Position numbers and translations under genes: made by a program
Notes under the pieces: model-generated
Told to the model about the DNA's origin: nothing
Databases searched by the model: none
Seen by the model: the letters and a program-made list of their open reading frames with translations, nothing else
In this document: one piece after another, positions 8,440-17,366 of the stretch
How positions within the stretch are numbered: position 1 is the first letter of the stretch
How the letters are laid out: each line of letters starts with the position of its first letter
Assembly (NCBI GenBank): GCA_017435905.1
Contig: JAFSEB010000002.1
Coordinates: forward strand, 1-59,450
DNA length: 59,450 bases
Direction: 5' to 3'
Source: Clostridia bacterium
GTDB taxonomy: Bacteria; Bacillota; Clostridia; Christensenellales; CAG-138

Positions 8440-8488
8440 AATAAAACGCTGCAATTTCCACACACGAAGGAAATTGCAGCGTTTTATT
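8440..8488. terminator. Strong bidirectional terminator
   Basis: A perfect 20-bp inverted repeat (8440-8459 with 8469-8488) with a 9-nt loop, beginning AATAAAACGCTGC and ending GCAGCGTTTTATT. It separates the XRE/two-TM pair from the defence unit. Confidence 0.9.
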
Positions 8489-8575
8489 TGGTTGATTTGC
8501 CAGACAATGACTGGAATTTTGCTTTAGTGAAAGCTTTTTATCTTCTTATTCTTCTAATCATCACACGAATACAAA

Positions 8576-8604
8576 TTGACAAGAACGACTATAATGACTA
8601 TAAT
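8576..8604 (+). promoter_or_regulatory. Consensus sigma-70/SigA promoter of the defence unit
   Basis: TTGACA (8576-8581), a 17-nt spacer, then TATAAT (8599-8604): both hexamers are perfect. The spacer end and the -10 form a tandem repeat of GACTATAAT (8587-8604). An ATG with AGGAGGTG follows 31 nt downstream. Such a promoter would be strong unless repressed. Confidence 0.85.
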
Positions 8605-8634
8605 GGTGATTAAGAAAACTACAGGAGGTGCCTT

Positions 8635-9936
8635 ATGACATTTATTGAGAGCGAAACTATCGAACTCAAGTCTTCGGTTGTTGCAGACCTTTGCAAAGAG
8701 GTGATTGCCTTTGCCAATACAAAAGGTGGTACCCTTTACATTGGTGTTGAGGACAATGGTACGGTGGTTGGCGTGGATAGCGCCGACCGAGTTACCTTGC
8801 AAATAAATAACATGGTTCGGGATTCCATCAAACCTGATGTTACGATGTTTGTCCACTACGAAACACAGGTGATAGATGATAAGCAAATTATCGCCGTGAC
8901 TATTCAGAAGGGTACAGACCGTCCCTATTATCTGGGTAGCAAGGGATTAAAGCCCAGCGGCGTGTATGTCCGCAACGGTACATCTACAGATCCTGCCACT
9001 GATACTGCCATCCGAAAAATGATTAAAGAAACCGATGGCGACAGTTTTGAATCTATGCGCTCTTTGGAGCAGAATCTGTCATTTCAGGCAACTGAGGCGC
9101 AGTTTTCCAAGCGGAATGTTCCCTACGATGCTGCCAAGATGCAGACATTGGGAATGGTTTCCCAGGACGGTATTTACTCCAATGTAGCGTTGCTTCTGTC
9201 TGAACAATGTCCGAACACCATCAAGGCTGCGACCTTTGCCGGTGTTGATCAAAGCGTCTTCCAGGATAGACGGGAATTCACCGGTTCGCTGTTTCAGCAG
9301 ATGGAGGATTTGTATGCCTATCTCGATCTGCACAATCAAACCAAGGCCACATTTGAAGGGCTATACCGAACTGATACCAGAGATTACCCCGAGGATGCGC
9401 TGAGAGAAACTCTGATGAATTCTCTGGTGCACAGGGACTATTCTTTTAGTGCCAGCACCCTTGTCAGCATCTATGATGACCGAATCGAATTTGTATCCGT
9501 AGGCGGTCTACCTACTGGAATCACTCTGGATGACATTATGCTCGGGCTCTCTGTTTGCAGAAATCCGAAATTAGCAGCTATCTTCTATCGCTTGCAGCTG
9601 ATTGAAGCTTACGGAACCGGTATGCCTAAAATTATGAAAGCATACGCAGGCACAGGATTGGAGCCTAAAATTGAAGTAACAAACAACGCTTTCAAAATCA
9701 CACTCCCCAATAGAAATGCCGCTAAGGCAACGGATAACGTGGTCAACGGACGCAAATCCAATGAAGAAAAGATTCTGGATTTAATCGCTCAAAACGGTCA
9801 TGTAGTACGCAGCGATGTGGATCAACTTTTGGATGTCAGCCAAACAACGGCCAGCCGTATTCTAAAACGCATGGTTGCAGACGGCCTGATCTATCAGGAC
9901 GGAAGCGGCAGAAAAACAAAGTACAGAAAAGGTTAA
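8635..9936 (+). CDS. AlbA_2 (Schlafen-like) domain protein with winged helix
   Basis: A 433-residue protein with an N-terminal AlbA_2 domain (ESETIELKSS, IAFANTKGGTLYIGVEDNG, residues 1-120), a RecG-like C-terminal region with ETLMNSLVHRDYS and the NPKLAAIF..EAYGTGMPKI segment, and a C-terminal winged helix (residues about 365-433, NGHVVRSDVDQLLDVSQTTASRILKRM). The family is usually annotated as a putative DNA-binding transcriptional regulator or ATP-binding protein, and Schlafen-type AlbA_2 domains can also be nucleic-acid-directed effectors. It begins the defence transcription unit, 58 nt before the methylase gene, so it may be its regulator or an integral part. Confidence 0.85.
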   Translation: MTFIESETIELKSSVVADLCKEVIAFANTKGGTLYIGVEDNGTVVGVDSADRVTLQINNMVRDSIKPDVTMFVHYETQVIDDKQIIAVTIQKGTDRPYYLGSKGLKPSGVYVRNGTSTDPATDTAIRKMIKETDGDSFESMRSLEQNLSFQATEAQFSKRNVPYDAAKMQTLGMVSQDGIYSNVALLLSEQCPNTIKAATFAGVDQSVFQDRREFTGSLFQQMEDLYAYLDLHNQTKATFEGLYRTDTRDYPEDALRETLMNSLVHRDYSFSASTLVSIYDDRIEFVSVGGLPTGITLDDIMLGLSVCRNPKLAAIFYRLQLIEAYGTGMPKIMKAYAGTGLEPKIEVTNNAFKITLPNRNAAKATDNVVNGRKSNEEKILDLIAQNGHVVRSDVDQLLDVSQTTASRILKRMVADGLIYQDGSGRKTKYRKG

Positions 9937-9994
9937 CCGTTTGCAACGAATGGCTTATTAAGAAAGCCTTGGAATAAAAACAAGGAGAGAAACC

Positions 9995-11782
9995 ATGAAT
10001 TATAGAACAGAAGATGAAGTTAGAGATAGCGCTAAGCTAATACTTGGCTTCGACAAAACAGAACCCAAAGTCAAACAAGGAACCGGTCAAATTACAACCT
10101 TTAATCAATTGGGATTTAAGGGCGTTATCGATAAGCCCGATGGTTGGTATCTCCCGGATGATAAAGGGATTCCTGCAATTATTCTCGAAACAAAATCAGA
10201 AGCAGAGGATATTTCTTTGCAAAAGTGGGCGAAAGAGCTGATAAAAAACTGCAACATCGCCCTAACACAGTATAAGCATGTTGTCGGAATCCTCTATAAC
10301 GGCAAAACTGTTCGCATTTTTCTTGATAACATTGAGGCAGAATCCACGGCACCCACATTGCAAGACAAATCGTACTATCTGACCCTGTTTACTAAGAACG
10401 CAATTGACAAGCAGCAGATCTATACGCTTACTAAGCGCATAAACGATTGTCTCCATTTTGATTTTGGCATCAAGAACTTGTACCACAGGATGATCTTTAC
10501 TGCGTGCGCATTAGTTGGTAAACGCTATGGTGCTTTATTAGTTAAAGGAATGGCGTTTACTTTAATGAAGAACTCCATTCTGAGTACTCTTTCAAAATCT
10601 TTGGAAGAAAGCAGAAAACAAAACCTCAAGCTTGATTTGTTGATTGAAGTCTATTCTGAAATCAAAATGAATAACACCACCAATCAGGACGCAATCGACA
10701 ATTTTATTGAATGGATTGCCGAGATTTCTGATTGTGTAAATTCCGATTTCTGGAACGGCGAAGATGTAATGGGTATCTTCTTCAACGAATTCAATCGTTA
10801 CAAGAAAAAATCGGACAGTGGACAGGTTTTCACTCCTGACCATATTACATCCTTTATGTATCGTTTGATTGACGTTGACAAAGACGATCGAGTGTTGGAT
10901 GCAGCCTGCGGGTCCGGTGCGTTCCTTGTAAAAGCCATGTGTAATATGGTGAAAGAAGCCGGTGGTGTAAAAACCAAGAAGGCTGCCACAATCAAAGATG
11001 TACAGCTTTACGGAATCGAATTTGATCGTGAAATTTTCGCTTTGGCTTGCGCTAATATGCTCATTCACAAAGATGGCAAAACCAATTTGGAACAGTTGGA
11101 TAGCCGGACACAGGAAGCTTGCGATTGGATTAAGTCAAAAAACATCACAAAGGTTTTGATGAATCCTCCGTTTGAGTCCAAATATGGTTGTCTTGTCATT
11201 GTCGATAATGTATTGAGAAGCGTTGCGAAGGGAACTAAATGTGCATTTATTCTTCCGGATAAAAAGTTAGAAAAAGACAGAAAAGGCAAAAAACTGCTTG
11301 AGCATAGCACTTTGCATAAAATCATTAAACTTCCTGAAAAAGTCTTCTCCGAGGGTGTTACTACGTCAATTTTCATCTTTGAGGCTGGCGTCCCGCAGAA
11401 TAAACGAGAAATATTCGCTTGCTATATTGAAGATGACGGACTTGAGACAGTCAAGAACCAAGGGCGACAGGACATTAAAGATAGGTGGCAAAGCATTGAG
11501 GATACATGGGTTGAGATTATTAGAAAGCAATCCGGTAATGACACCATTCAGTGGTTGAAACCTGCAGAAGCGCTTAGCTACCAGATTCCTAAAAAAGACT
11601 ATGACTTGTACGACGAAGATTTTGTGAAAACCATGATGCATTATCTAATGTTTCAGAACGGTATTGATGTAAAGTCTTTTGCTGATTCCGTTACAAACAA
11701 AGTGTTGTTCGATAGCGTTATTTCAAAAGAAGAAGATACGGTATCTATTACAGTAAAAGGAGTCGGTGAATCAGATGGCTAA
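9995..11782 (+). CDS. BcgI-like fused restriction nuclease / N6-adenine methylase
   Basis: A 595-residue protein that should both cut and methylate DNA when joined to the S subunit. Residues about 1-115 look like a PD-(D/E)xK nuclease: KPD (47-49) then ILETK (63-67). A helical linker follows. The gamma-class N6-adenine methylase domain has GQVFTP (276-281), motif I VLDAACGSGAF (300-310) and the catalytic NPPF (390-393). Length and fusion match the A subunit of type IIB enzymes such as BcgI more than plain HsdM, which lacks the nuclease. No HsdR gene is present nearby. RBS AAGGAGAG. Its stop overlaps the S gene. Confidence 0.85.
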   Translation: MNYRTEDEVRDSAKLILGFDKTEPKVKQGTGQITTFNQLGFKGVIDKPDGWYLPDDKGIPAIILETKSEAEDISLQKWAKELIKNCNIALTQYKHVVGILYNGKTVRIFLDNIEAESTAPTLQDKSYYLTLFTKNAIDKQQIYTLTKRINDCLHFDFGIKNLYHRMIFTACALVGKRYGALLVKGMAFTLMKNSILSTLSKSLEESRKQNLKLDLLIEVYSEIKMNNTTNQDAIDNFIEWIAEISDCVNSDFWNGEDVMGIFFNEFNRYKKKSDSGQVFTPDHITSFMYRLIDVDKDDRVLDAACGSGAFLVKAMCNMVKEAGGVKTKKAATIKDVQLYGIEFDREIFALACANMLIHKDGKTNLEQLDSRTQEACDWIKSKNITKVLMNPPFESKYGCLVIVDNVLRSVAKGTKCAFILPDKKLEKDRKGKKLLEHSTLHKIIKLPEKVFSEGVTTSIFIFEAGVPQNKREIFACYIEDDGLETVKNQGRQDIKDRWQSIEDTWVEIIRKQSGNDTIQWLKPAEALSYQIPKKDYDLYDEDFVKTMMHYLMFQNGIDVKSFADSVTNKVLFDSVISKEEDTVSITVKGVGESDG

Positions 11783-12827
11783 AATAGATACTTCGACATG
11801 GAAGGCATTCAAAATAGGATCAATGTTTGATATTCATCCCACGAAAGCATACAAGTTGACAAATAGTAGATTGTTTGAAGATGGTGGATCTAATCCCGTA
11901 GTCGTAAACTCGAGTTACAATAATGGCATAGGAGGATACACCAATCTCCCCACAACAGAAGCAGGTAATATAATAACTTTTAGTGACACCACTTCGGCGG
12001 ATGCGATTTTTTACCAAGAAGATGCTTTTGTAGGATATCCTCATGTACAAGGATTATATCCTCAACCAGAGTGCAAAGAAAAATGGACAAAGTATTCTCT
12101 GCTGTTCTTTTTAACGGAGATGAAAAAGGCTGCCTTTTCATTAGGCTTTGACTATGTTTTTAAATTCACTCGTGAAATAGCAAAAGAGATTGCTGTCAAG
12201 CTTCCTGCGACAAGTGATGGCACACCGGATTATGATTACATGGAACGGTTTATGAAAGAAATCGAGGGCAAAGCTCGTCATTATCTCGATAATCTAAATT
12301 GTGTTTCTAAAAAGCCAAAAACAGCGTTAGACCTATCAATGTGGAAAGAATTTTCTATTTCTGAACTATTTGATGTAGTCAAAGGCAGTCGTCTTACCAA
12401 AGCCGAAATGCGAGAAGGTACTATCAGGTATGTAGGTGCTTCGTCGTTCAACAACGGTATTACAACGTATATTTCTAACGAAGAACACCTTCATCCAGCT
12501 AATACTTTAACTGTCTGCTATAACGGTTCCGATATCGGGAGAACATTCTATCAGTCTGAGCCGTATTGGGCCACAGATGATGTAAATGTTCTATATCCAA
12601 AATTTGACATGAACGAAGATATCGCCTTGTTTTTTGCACCTATCATCAAGTGTGTAGGTGGATTGCATGAATATGATGATAAGTGGAAGCTGGAAGATAT
12701 GAAGCAAGACATCATTAAACTGCCTGTTAAGGCTGACGGAGCCCCAGATTTTGCATATATGGAGTCGTATATACAAAAAGCCAGAAATGTAGCAATGGAT
12801 CGGATTTCTATTCTCCAAAGTCTTTAA
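11775..12827 (+). CDS. Restriction-modification specificity subunit (BcgI B / HsdS-like)
   Basis: A 350-residue protein made of two target-recognition half-domains. Each starts with WKAFKIGSMFDI or WKEFSISELFDV and ends with IAVKLPATSDGTPDYDYME or DIIKLPVKADGAPDFAYME followed by a helix. The internal repeat predicts a bipartite recognition site. This short form (about 350 residues) is typical of type IIB B subunits. ATG 11775 overlaps the methylase stop by 8 nt. A GTG at 11766, 3 nt from AGGAG, is the alternative start. The spacing argues for coupling and a complex with the methylase. Confidence 0.88.
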   Translation: MAKIDTSTWKAFKIGSMFDIHPTKAYKLTNSRLFEDGGSNPVVVNSSYNNGIGGYTNLPTTEAGNIITFSDTTSADAIFYQEDAFVGYPHVQGLYPQPECKEKWTKYSLLFFLTEMKKAAFSLGFDYVFKFTREIAKEIAVKLPATSDGTPDYDYMERFMKEIEGKARHYLDNLNCVSKKPKTALDLSMWKEFSISELFDVVKGSRLTKAEMREGTIRYVGASSFNNGITTYISNEEHLHPANTLTVCYNGSDIGRTFYQSEPYWATDDVNVLYPKFDMNEDIALFFAPIIKCVGGLHEYDDKWKLEDMKQDIIKLPVKADGAPDFAYMESYIQKARNVAMDRISILQSL

Positions 12828-12872
12828 CAACATTTTTGAACCTCTAAGTTCTTTTAGGGGAGGAATCAAACT

Positions 12873-14861
12873 ATGCAATTATCAAAGATAAAAATAAAAA
12901 ACTACAGATTGCTTATTGATGCCGAGTTGGAGGTCGATCCCAAGACAACCTTAATTGTGGGTAGAAACAACACAGCCAAAACATCGTGTTTTTCGTGTAT
13001 TGGAAATGTGCTGGATGGAGATGACGTATCTTTCAATGACTATCCACTGTTAAGGCGGGAAGAATTCTACACTAAAATTGCGCTGTTTATGGAGAAAAAG
13101 CTCTCTTATGAGGAACTTTGCAAGCAGATCGAAGTTATCTCCATAGACTTTCTGGTAGACTATTCGTTAGATGACCCGGATGATAATTTGGGGGCTTTGT
13201 CACCTTTCATTATCGATGTCGATGTGGACACAACAACTGCTCTGATTCGTGCAGAGTATCGACTAAAAACTGACGAAAAAACCTTGTGGGCACTCTTAGA
13301 AAGTAGCTATTATAAGGACGGCTCTTTTTCACCAAGCGAAGAAGCGCACGAGGTACTTGCTGATAATTTTGGTAAATTGTTTGGATTAACCGTATATGCC
13401 ATCAATCCAAACAACATGGAGGACAAACAGGTAAAAAGTCAAAAAGAACTGCACGATTTGTTCCCATTCTATGCAATTCCCGCTGAAAGAGTTCTTGGTG
13501 AAGATGATGCCCATAACAGTTCTCTTGGCTCACTTATTTCTGGTTTCTTTGATATGAGTGAAGCAGATTTGGCTCCGGAAGTTGCAGAAGAAATCAAGCG
13601 GTTGCGTACAATAGTCGAAAAAGCCAACAAAGATGTTCAAAAGCAAAGTGACGAAATACTGAGCTCCGTCGTGAACAATTCTATTGGCTTTGGTTATCCC
13701 AACATAGAGGAATTAAAGCTTGGGGTTACAACTCAGCTCAGCATCGACGATCAGATCAAGAATCAGACCAAGCTATCTTATATCTCCGAAACTGCAAATG
13801 AAAGCTTGCCGAGTTCTCACAATGGCCTTGGCTATAAGAATCTGATTAAAATGCAGTTCCTTCTTGCTGCATTTGCCAAGGATATTGAGAAACGTGGTGT
13901 TGCGTGTGTTCCGCTGCTCTTTATTGAAGAGCCGGAATCTCATATGCATCCACAAATGCAGACTGCTTTTGCCACGTATTTAGAAAAGTTTCTCGGCAAG
14001 CTCTCTGCTGTGAAAATCCAAACTTTTTTAACCTCGCATTCTGCTCACATAGCAAATACCATGGAGTTCTCAAAGATTCGTTACTCACAGAAATCTAATA
14101 CCGGTGTTATTTATAAAAACTTGAATACCTTTGCTGAAGCTAACCCCGATAATGTGGATTTTATCCGGAAGTATTTGACTTTGACGAGATGCGATCTTTT
14201 CTTTGCAGATAAAGCAATTTTTGTTGAAGGTGCCTCTGAGCGTTTGCTGTTACCAGACATGATCGGGAAGTGTGAAGCTTCCGGAATATTTGGTGTCTGC
14301 AAGTACCCGTTATCTGCACAGTACTATGCGGTAATTGAAATCGGTGGAGCCTATGCGCACAAGTTTATTCCTTTTATCGATTTTTTAGGAGTGCCATGTC
14401 TAATTCTTACTGATCTGGATTCAGTAGCGGATCGAAAAGGAAAAGGTGGAAAGATCGTAAAAAAATCGGTAGTTGTAAGCGAAGGCGAGACGACATCTAA
14501 CGAGACAATAAAGTGGTGGATTCGTAGAAATAAAGGCCTTCCTGACGATGATACCTCAAAAATTGCCCTTTCGAACATTATTGCAATGACGTCGGATGAA
14601 AAAACCAGAGGGAAATGCCATATCGAGTTCCAAACTGCCGAAAATGGATTATGTGGACACTCTCTGGAAGAGGCAATTCGTAATGTCAATCGAAAGCATT
14701 ACAATTTAGGTAATAGAATAAGCGAGAAGAAGCTTGAATTCACGGGCAAGAGCAAAACAGATTTTGCACTCGATTTGATCTATAAATGCTCCGATTATTG
14801 TATTCCTGATTACATAAAATCCGGATTAAAATGGTTAAATGGCCAACGAGTTCTTGAGTAA
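12873..14861 (+). CDS. gajA: OLD-family ATPase/TOPRIM nuclease (GajA-like)
   Basis: A 662-residue protein. The ABC-type ATPase has a Walker A-like loop GRNNTAKTS (30-38), signature region SSHNGLGYKNL (314-324), Walker B LLFIEEPESH (348-357) and H-loop LTSHSAH (386-392). The C-terminal TOPRIM domain has IFVEGASE (E452) and LTDLDS (D514, D516). The order matches class 2 OLD nucleases, which are paired with UvrD-like helicases, as in Gabija. It is about 80 residues longer than the GajA I remember. The Walker A Gly before Lys is replaced by Ala. RBS AGGGGAGG, 45 nt after the S gene, 14 nt before the helicase. Confidence 0.87.
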   Translation: MQLSKIKIKNYRLLIDAELEVDPKTTLIVGRNNTAKTSCFSCIGNVLDGDDVSFNDYPLLRREEFYTKIALFMEKKLSYEELCKQIEVISIDFLVDYSLDDPDDNLGALSPFIIDVDVDTTTALIRAEYRLKTDEKTLWALLESSYYKDGSFSPSEEAHEVLADNFGKLFGLTVYAINPNNMEDKQVKSQKELHDLFPFYAIPAERVLGEDDAHNSSLGSLISGFFDMSEADLAPEVAEEIKRLRTIVEKANKDVQKQSDEILSSVVNNSIGFGYPNIEELKLGVTTQLSIDDQIKNQTKLSYISETANESLPSSHNGLGYKNLIKMQFLLAAFAKDIEKRGVACVPLLFIEEPESHMHPQMQTAFATYLEKFLGKLSAVKIQTFLTSHSAHIANTMEFSKIRYSQKSNTGVIYKNLNTFAEANPDNVDFIRKYLTLTRCDLFFADKAIFVEGASERLLLPDMIGKCEASGIFGVCKYPLSAQYYAVIEIGGAYAHKFIPFIDFLGVPCLILTDLDSVADRKGKGGKIVKKSVVVSEGETTSNETIKWWIRRNKGLPDDDTSKIALSNIIAMTSDEKTRGKCHIEFQTAENGLCGHSLEEAIRNVNRKHYNLGNRISEKKLEFTGKSKTDFALDLIYKCSDYCIPDYIKSGLKWLNGQRVLE

Positions 14862-14875
14862 GGAGGTGCCAGTTC

Positions 14876-16618
14876 ATGAGTGGAGAGTATATTAGCGGAA
14901 ATTACGATCTTGCAAAAGCTGAGGCTGACAAGGTTGATGCACAGATTATCGAAACACTTAAGTCCGGACACAGTTTCCGTGTTGAAGCAGGTGCAGGTTC
15001 TGGCAAAACTTACTCTCTGAATCGAGTCATTGAATGGATACAAGCAAATAAAAGGTCTGATTACAGCCGAAAGAAACAAAATGTGGTCTGTATTACGTAT
15101 ACAAATGCGGCCGTAGATGTAATTGCAGAGCGACTGGCAAAAGATTCCTTCATTCTCCCTTCCACGATTCACTCGTTTGCCTGGAATGCCATCAAACAGT
15201 ATCAGCGTGTTTTGATTGAAGCTGTCACAACAAATCCTGATTTTCTACCAGACGAGGGCGACTTTTATAAGGTCACTAAAGTTGATTATAATTTGGGACA
15301 TAGATATAAAGAAAATGGAATTCAGTACCTTTATCATGACGATGTTCTAAAACTGTTTTGCTTACTTTTGGATAATGCTAAGTTTCGCCGTGTGTTTGCG
15401 GATAAGTATCCATTAATTCTAATCGATGAATATCAGGACTCCTATAAGCCTATTATCGACCGCTTTGTTGATCATTTTATTGCGAAAGGTAGCGGACCAC
15501 AATTCGGGTTTTTCGGTGATGCTTGGCAAACTATCTATCAGTCCAACAAAGCTTGCGGGGCAATTGAACATGACAACATCGACGTAATCAAGAAAAACTC
15601 AAATTTTAGATCTGCACCGAGAATTGTACAGCTTCTTAATGATATTCGTCCCGATTTGCCCCAAAAATCAGCGATTGATGCGTTTGATGGAGAAGTTGTT
15701 GTAATTACCTGTGAAGATTATACTGGCACTCGACGCACAGACCGTAATTTCAAAGGTGAGCTTCCTCCTGAGGTACTAAAAGCCCGCTTAGATGAAATAG
15801 AAGCGAAAATAAAGCGGGATACCCCAAATGATGAAAGCCTAAAAATCCTGATGATTACTCATAAAGTGCTCGCAACTCAGCAAGGATATGAGCAACTTTT
15901 GGATGTTTTGGGCGATGGGCTTCGCAACAAAGAAGATCCGTTTCTTTTGTTCTTTATGAATACTGTTGAACCCGTGTACAAAGCCCTCTGCACATCAAAT
16001 ACACAACTACTGTTTGATACACTTGACATCAAGCGCTATCCTATCACAAAAAAGTCTGAGAAGGTAAAATGGCAGGAACTCCGGGAACAATTGGCAGAAG
16101 CACGAACCAAAAAAGCTATTGATGTATTAGAACTGGTTTGTCAAACCGAGTTAATTCCTATGCCGCCCAAACTGGATGGATATTATCGTTTGTACCATGA
16201 TGCTCCGGAAACAATGTATATTGCGGAAACTACAATTCGATCCTTCTTGGAGTTGGAATACACACAGTTTCTGGCTGCGATAGACTTTTTATATCCGGAA
16301 GCAGTTTTCTCCACTGAGCATGGTGTCAAAGGCGAGGAATATGACAATGTTGTTTTTGTTGTAAGCAAAGGATGGAATCAGTACCAATTTGAAACCTATG
16401 CACCGATGATAACAGGTCATTCTGCTATCCCAAAAGGTAAAGAGGCATCCTTTGAACGAAACAGAAATCTTTTCTATGTGTGCTGTTCAAGGCCAAGGAA
16501 AAGACTGTTCTTTTTTGTCACTGTACCGGTTGATCCTGTTTTTAGAGCGTTTTTAACAACCCTTGTGGGTGAGGACAAAATTTTTACATATCAACAGTTT
16601 GTAGAAATGGGACAATAG
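14876..16618 (+). CDS. gajB: UvrD/PcrA-like SF1 helicase (GajB-like)
   Basis: A 580-residue SF1 helicase: Walker A GAGSGKT (39-45), motif Ia VVCITYTNAAV, Walker B LIDEYQD (182-188), motif III GDAWQTIY (214-221), motif V EHGVKGEEYDNVVFV, motif VI NLFYVCCSRPRKRL. In Gabija, GajB forms a supercomplex with GajA and is needed for anti-phage defence. The gene follows the OLD nuclease by 14 nt with AAGGAGGTG as RBS, so the two are co-expressed. It differs from the chromosomal PcrA in this window (51129-53279) in length and in the middle domain. It is the last gene of the unit. Confidence 0.88.
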   Translation: MSGEYISGNYDLAKAEADKVDAQIIETLKSGHSFRVEAGAGSGKTYSLNRVIEWIQANKRSDYSRKKQNVVCITYTNAAVDVIAERLAKDSFILPSTIHSFAWNAIKQYQRVLIEAVTTNPDFLPDEGDFYKVTKVDYNLGHRYKENGIQYLYHDDVLKLFCLLLDNAKFRRVFADKYPLILIDEYQDSYKPIIDRFVDHFIAKGSGPQFGFFGDAWQTIYQSNKACGAIEHDNIDVIKKNSNFRSAPRIVQLLNDIRPDLPQKSAIDAFDGEVVVITCEDYTGTRRTDRNFKGELPPEVLKARLDEIEAKIKRDTPNDESLKILMITHKVLATQQGYEQLLDVLGDGLRNKEDPFLLFFMNTVEPVYKALCTSNTQLLFDTLDIKRYPITKKSEKVKWQELREQLAEARTKKAIDVLELVCQTELIPMPPKLDGYYRLYHDAPETMYIAETTIRSFLELEYTQFLAAIDFLYPEAVFSTEHGVKGEEYDNVVFVVSKGWNQYQFETYAPMITGHSAIPKGKEASFERNRNLFYVCCSRPRKRLFFFVTVPVDPVFRAFLTTLVGEDKIFTYQQFVEMGQ

Positions 16619-16633
16619 CAACCTACGAAAAAT

Positions 16634-16667
16634 GCCGCCCACCGATCATTGCTGACCGGTGGGCGGC
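16634..16667 (-). terminator. Terminator between the helicase and DUF6809-like genes
   Basis: An 11-bp stem GCCGCCCACCG / CGGTGGGCGGC with a 12-nt loop. The T-run (ATTTTTCG) follows on the minus strand, so it mainly ends the tnpV transcript. On the plus strand it is a hairpin without a good T-run that may still help end the defence transcript. Confidence 0.75.
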
Positions 16668-16681
16668 TGCTATATGTTCAA

Positions 16682-16942
16682 TTATTCTTCCATGACTTCC
16701 AACATCATTCTGGCACCCAGCTTAAAGCTGTTTTGGAAGATCAGGCAATCAGTGATGGTTTGATACTCTCGCACACAATCCGTGTACTTCTCAAATAGTT
16801 CTTTCTGCTCGTCCGTCATAGTGGCTTTGAGCTTTTCCTCATTCCTACAGATCAGCTCCTGTAACTTCTTGTACTCCTTGGAAGAGGTGTCGTACTCAGT
16901 CGGCTCAATGTTGCCGTACCAAAATTCTTCCAGTAGTCTCAT
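16682..16942 (-). CDS. DUF6809-like small protein
   Basis: An 86-residue acidic helical protein beginning MRLLEEFWYGNIEPTEYDTS. I recall this start from DUF6809 proteins that travel with TnpV in clostridial elements. No function is known to me. ATG 16942 overlaps the tnpV stop by 4 nt (ATGA), so it is translated with tnpV. Confidence 0.72.
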   Translation of the reverse strand: MRLLEEFWYGNIEPTEYDTSSKEYKKLQELICRNEEKLKATMTDEQKELFEKYTDCVREYQTITDCLIFQNSFKLGARMMLEVMEE

Positions 16943-17337
16943 GCCACATCCTCCCCGTAAATCAGTTCCCGGAGGATGATTTCCTCTGCCCGGTTGCGGA
17001 TGTTGTTCATGGCTCCAACCCATGCCATCTGATTGTGCTGCTTCATGTCCTCTGTCACGCCCTCAGTTTCCTTCATCTGTTCGATAATCAGGGACAAACG
17101 CTCCTGCGCTTGTTCGTTCAGATCAGCGAGGTATGTCCAGAGCTGACCACTGAGGATCAGGTCATTGTAGAGGATCGGACGATGCTCTTTGAGGTAGTCC
17201 CGGTGCATCCGTCCCCATTTACCAATGGGGCGCTGTTCCTCGGAGGACAGGGTAAGAACCGGAATATAATAATCGCCAATGAGTTCATACCAAAGGCCAT
17301 TGTTCTCATCATAAATGTGTTTCTTCATCTCAGTCAT
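16939..17337 (-). CDS. tnpV: TnpV family protein
   Basis: A 132-residue protein with the TnpV pattern: IYDENNGLWYELIGDYYIPVL, WGRMHRDYLKEHR, then QMAWVGAMNNIRNRAEEI. TnpV is an accessory protein of unknown biochemical role in Tn4451-type and related mobilizable elements. Start set at ATG 17337, with GGAG 9 nt upstream; 17352 is the alternative. It marks the right side of the element, and an inverted copy of the int-upstream repeat is in its leader. Confidence 0.85.
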   Translation of the reverse strand: MTEMKKHIYDENNGLWYELIGDYYIPVLTLSSEEQRPIGKWGRMHRDYLKEHRPILYNDLILSGQLWTYLADLNEQAQERLSLIIEQMKETEGVTEDMKQHNQMAWVGAMNNIRNRAEEIILRELIYGEDVA

Positions 17338-17366
17338 AGTATTGATCTCCATATTCTGGTGTTAGA

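Noticed and set aside
9995..12827. Ordinary type I R-M (HsdM/HsdS)
   Set aside because: No HsdR gene is present, and the methylase has an N-terminal nuclease-like domain; BcgI-like type IIB fits better.
8635..16618. BREX, DISARM or PARIS system
   Set aside because: No BrxC/PglZ/BrxL, no DrmA/DrmB-type helicase and no AriA/AriB pair; the OLD protein has a fused TOPRIM and a UvrD partner, as in Gabija.
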